Assembly: GCA_002634395.1 (NCBI GenBank)
Contig: NSJM01000004.1
Span: 1 to 64,000 of the forward strand
DNA: 64,000 nucleotides
Direction: 5' to 3'
DNA from: Candidatus Methylomirabilis sp.
GTDB taxonomy: Bacteria; Methylomirabilota; Methylomirabilia; Methylomirabilales; Methylomirabilaceae
Made by a program: the position numbers and the translations under genes. Of the stretch, positions 62,201 through 64,000 are shown one piece after another (position 1 is the first letter of the stretch; the number at the start of each line of letters is the position of its first letter). The notes beneath the pieces were generated by a model. The model saw nothing but the letters and a program-made list of their open reading frames with translations. It had not been told where the DNA came from and searched no databases.

Positions 62201-62442
62201 TCCTCTTCGGCGAGGCCACCGGGAAGGAGCTGGAGCGGCCACTGGCCCAGGTCATCCTGGGCGGCCTCTTCACCTCGACCATCCTAAACATGATCGTGGT
62301 GCCGACCCTGTTCATGCAGTTCGGCTGGGAGCGAGAGGAGGTCTTCCAACAACAATTGGCCCGGGAGCGGGGCGACTCGTTCCGGCCGAGCACCACGCCT
62401 TCAGATATTCCGACAGTGACCTCAGACCGAACTGCGCCATGA
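59269..62442 (+). CDS. Heavy-metal RND efflux pump, CusA/CzcA family
   Basis: The 1057-residue inner-membrane pump exports metal ions or other cations by proton antiport. It starts MFAWIIERSLRNRVLVVVAF and has 12 hydrophobic helices in the usual 1+5/1+5 order. TM4 carries the HME-type motif AIGEVVDDAIVDVENIVRRL with its conserved acids. The porter segments (VFPEFAPPQVVIQTEAPSLP; RVVEGQRAFDLFAWFDEESR) are typical of the group. The ATG at 59269 sits 4-5 bases after GGAGG. The missing outer-membrane partner (CusC/TolC) is not in the window. The CopCD gene next door makes copper a likely substrate. Confidence 0.93.
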   Translation: MFAWIIERSLRNRVLVVVAFVVLLIVGLFTLRRITLDVFPEFAPPQVVIQTEAPSLPPQDVEFLVTFPIESAVNGTPGVEVIRSKSTAGLSSIVVVFAWGTNIYAARQLVSERLQGVKDRLPAGTKSPMMLPITSAVGWLVKYALTSDSVSLMELRTISDWDIRNRLLAIPGVASVVSIGGEVKQYQVLLSSDKLFQYGLTVKEVLGAVRKANVSVPGGFLVTPGQEFVITGVGRISSLRELEQTKVAERGGTPIRLDQVATVRFGPEFKRGDATWEGKPAVIGTVSKLFGADTLTVTYQVEAAMEEIRKTLPSGVELNTRVFRQASFIESSIANLRQAILEGVVVVSIVVIFFLFNVRASLITLTALPISLISGVLLLKAFGIGINAMTLGGLAIAIGEVVDDAIVDVENIVRRLRLNQEKTCPDPPLKVIYEASVEIRHAVVHATWIVLIVFMPIFLLGGVEGRIFTPLGLAYTFAILASLLVAVTLVPALAAMLLIRRGEAQPEQESLTVRGMKRAYEALLRRALHHPKRVMATCVLLIAVSVAVVPFLGRSFLPEFREGNFILQVTMLPGVSLAESMRVGERIVRILKQHPEVISVSQRAGRAELDEEALPPNVSEFDIAIRYGARNPELLLRAIREHLERVPGVATVLGQFIAHRLDEVLSGIRAQIAIKLYGPDLAVLRAKGQQVEQIMRGIKGVTDLLIDPLINVPGVRITVDREEASRLGLDVGDILETTEVAFGGTTVSRVVEGQRAFDLFAWFDEESRKDRASMRNLLIDAPEGRKIPLRMVADLQIVDSPFMINRERLQRRIVVQANVADRDLISVIRETQGKITRDIQLPAGYFIEYGGQFESEREATRVLMVYGGLAVIGIFLVLYKAFNSTRAALLVMANLPLALIGGVAAILLTGMVTSVPSLIGFISVFGIAARNGIILVSHYRQLRVEGVSKEDAIIQGSKDRLAPVLMTAAGAALGLLPLLFGEATGKELERPLAQVILGGLFTSTILNMIVVPTLFMQFGWEREEVFQQQLARERGDSFRPSTTPSDIPTVTSDRTAP

Positions 62443-62454
62443 CACTACAGAAAA

Positions 62455-62550
62455 CCCCCTGTCCCCTCACCCGCACCCTCTCCCAAGGGGCGAGGGCAAA
62501 TAAAAAGACTCCTCTCCCCCAGCAGGGGAGAGGATGAAGGTGACGGGGTG
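62455..62550. repeat. Dispersed intergenic repeat, second copy (CCTCACCC...CTCTCC type)
   Basis: It contains CCTCACCCGCACCCTCTCCC, then AAGGGGCGAGGG and AAATAAAAA, which align to 4220-4270, then CTCTCCCCCAGCAGGGGAGAG as a hairpin. It lies between the pump gene and the CopCD gene. Confidence 0.55.
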
Positions 62551-62604
62551 TAGAGCACGGGCGTCAATGTCCATCGACGCGTCGGAAGCGTATGGAGTAC
62601 TGCG

Positions 62605-64000
62605 ATGAATAGATCAGCACAATGGTCTGTCCTGCTGACAGCAGGCCTGCTGCTCTTTATGGCCACCACTGCGTGGGGCCATGCGTTTCCCGATCACTCA
62701 GAGCCACGGGTAGGGTTGGCGCTCCAGACCTCGCCCCCACGCGTGAGGATGTGGTTTGACGGAGCGCTGGAACCAATCTTCAGTACGCTCAAGGTGATCA
62801 ATGCTCGCCATCAGCAGGTTGACAACGGGGACGGAAGGGTGAACCCTGCCGTCCACACCGTCTTGGAGGCTTCTCTCCCGCCCCTACCGCAAGGGCAATA
62901 CCGGATCTTGTGGAGCGTTGTCGCCCACGACGGCCACCGCACTGAAGGCGATCTTTCGTTCACTATCGGTCCCGGTCTGCCCGACCCACCCAGAGCCGGC
63001 AGCGAGACTGCGACGCTTCCCCAGCTCTTTGTCCGCTGGCTCAACCTTATCGGCCTCTCAATGCTGATCGGTACGCTGACCTTTCGCTTGCTCCTCACTC
63101 GGTCGGTTGCGCTCCCGCGTCAAGCATTCGAGAAGGTTGAACGGCCGCTTCGGAGACTGGAGCTGAGCTTGATCGTGCTTGTGGCGCTGACGAGTGTCGG
63201 CGAACTGATCCTGAGAGCGCAAATGATGAGCGATGTGCACCTTGCCGAGATCAACGTCACTCTCCCGGTTGTGCTGCTACAGACCCACTTTGGCGCCGTC
63301 TGGCTTGTCCGGTTCGGCTTTGTCGGACTCCAGGGATTTCTCTGGGGTCTCGGACGAACAACTATGCCGCAAAGCCAACGGGCCATCATGCTCTCCCTTT
63401 CCACGGCCACGGTCATCGCCCTCACAACGAGCCTGTCAGGGCATGCTGCCGACTGGGGAGACCTGACGATGCCTGTCCTCATCGATTGGATTCACCTAGT
63501 TGCGGTCTCTATCTGGATCGGCGGACTCTTCACGTTCGGATTCCTCCTCCAGCGCTTCGCCGCCACCCTTAGCACGGAGGAGGCGGCACGTGGACTCGCA
63601 GCGATCGGCCGTCCTTTCTCGAGGATGGCAGCCTACTGCGTGTTTACTCTGCTTGTGGCGGGGCTCTTCAACGCGTGGCTGCAGGTGAGATCGCTGCAGC
63701 CCCTTATCACGACCTCCTATGGGTTAACTCTGCTCGCCAAGGTCTTCCTGGTGGGACTCGTGTTGGCGCTGGCTGCCGTCAACCGATATTACTTCCTGCC
63801 TCTCTTGCGAGACCCGGCCGGCGCAGGTAGCCGGCTGCCGGTAAAAACGATCAGTCGCCTTGGCGGCGCCTGGCTAATAGGGGCCGGACGTAGCGAGGAG
63901 CGAAGAATCCGCCATCGCCTGCGTCAGTTCATGCGGTTGGAGTGGATCCTGATCGTCGCTGCCTTGGCTCTTGCGGCGCTTTTGACCCATCTTCCTCCGG
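62605..64000 (+). CDS. Copper resistance protein, CopC-CopD fusion (3' end outside the window)
   Basis: From an ATG at 62605, with GGAG 7 bases upstream, the frame stays open for 465 codons to the window edge. The signal peptide (QWSVLLTAGLLLFMATTAWG) would leave a mature N-terminal His (GHAFPDHSEP), the copper-binding start of CopC. The CopC beta domain has SPPRVRMWFDGALEP and ILWSVVAHDGHRTEGDLSFT with the second His site. A CopD-like membrane domain with at least six helices follows (LIDWIHLVAVSIWIGGLFTF with conserved His/Trp). Such fusions (YcnJ-like) take up or hold copper. The CusA/CusB-type genes upstream support a copper role. Confidence 0.88.
   Translation, partial: MNRSAQWSVLLTAGLLLFMATTAWGHAFPDHSEPRVGLALQTSPPRVRMWFDGALEPIFSTLKVINARHQQVDNGDGRVNPAVHTVLEASLPPLPQGQYRILWSVVAHDGHRTEGDLSFTIGPGLPDPPRAGSETATLPQLFVRWLNLIGLSMLIGTLTFRLLLTRSVALPRQAFEKVERPLRRLELSLIVLVALTSVGELILRAQMMSDVHLAEINVTLPVVLLQTHFGAVWLVRFGFVGLQGFLWGLGRTTMPQSQRAIMLSLSTATVIALTTSLSGHAADWGDLTMPVLIDWIHLVAVSIWIGGLFTFGFLLQRFAATLSTEEAARGLAAIGRPFSRMAAYCVFTLLVAGLFNAWLQVRSLQPLITTSYGLTLLAKVFLVGLVLALAAVNRYYFLPLLRDPAGAGSRLPVKTISRLGGAWLIGAGRSEERRIRHRLRQFMRLEWILIVAALALAALLTHLPP

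Overview
The window reads as chromosomal DNA of a Gram-negative, fairly GC-rich bacterium. It carries hopanoid genes (shc, hpnG, hpnH, a carotenoid-biosynthesis-like protein), an RND metal efflux pair with a CopC-CopD protein, the folate-dependent tRNA methylase TrmFO, SecD/SecF and a one-piece tmRNA. No 16S rRNA or lineage-defining gene is present. A member of Methylomirabilota (NC10) or a similar lineage would fit; this is inference, not proof.

Layout. 1-4.2 kb is an accessory patch on the minus strand: a partial zinc-metalloprotease-like gene, a zinc-ribbon membrane protein, two damaged HigA-like antitoxins, an intact ParE-type toxin-antitoxin pair, a frameshifted BrnT toxin with a frameshifted antitoxin-like partner, and an HNH protein. 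4.4-14.6 kb is housekeeping: FmdB zinc ribbon, class V aminotransferase, serA, hisZ, purA, tRNA-Lys, queC/queE, an HtrA protease and a DUF3386-like secreted protein. 14.7-19.1 kb holds a purine permease with guanine deaminase, and two cell-wall enzymes (L,D-transpeptidase and an M15/DUF882 protein). 19.2-23.5 kb is an export operon (adaptor, ATPase, two FtsX-type permeases). 23.9-28.5 kb is the hopanoid operon, with an unlisted 46-residue membrane ORF. 29-33.4 kb has a DegT aminotransferase and the spermidine set speD-speE-speA-like. 33.5-43.3 kb has secD, secF, gmhA-like, a D-Ala-D-Ala carboxypeptidase, dprA, topA and trmFO. 43.6-44.4 kb is an RNA cluster (tmRNA, tRNA-Val, tRNA-Asp). It is followed by glgA, a Spy-like protein, a TPR protein, pyrF, rarA and a 3-hydroxyacyl-CoA dehydrogenase. 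tRNA-Phe at 51.0 kb opens a second accessory patch (to 56.0 kb): Phd plus nucleotidyltransferase, HicBA, and a large DUF87-type ATPase between two ~185 bp direct repeats. purM and a copper/heavy-metal efflux locus (CusB-like, CusA-like, CopCD, cut by the window edge) close the window.

The most unusual content lies in small repeats. (1) A palindromic element of about 27-30 bp is carried in frame inside protein-coding genes, near the N-termini of QueC, TrmFO and the D,D-carboxypeptidase, with a larger related palindrome in a TPR protein. Three copies read in the same frame and give a peptide of the type LPVxxxQT. (2) A five-copy intergenic element has a G-rich arm of GGG tracts with about 4-nt loops, a central spacer and a C-rich arm. 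It sits just upstream of speA, secF, dprA, topA and cusA, and in dprA it supplies the stop codon. (3) Three copies of the 3' end of a nucleotidyltransferase gene, two of them with the same sigma70-like promoter, trace past rearrangements around the DUF87 ATPase.
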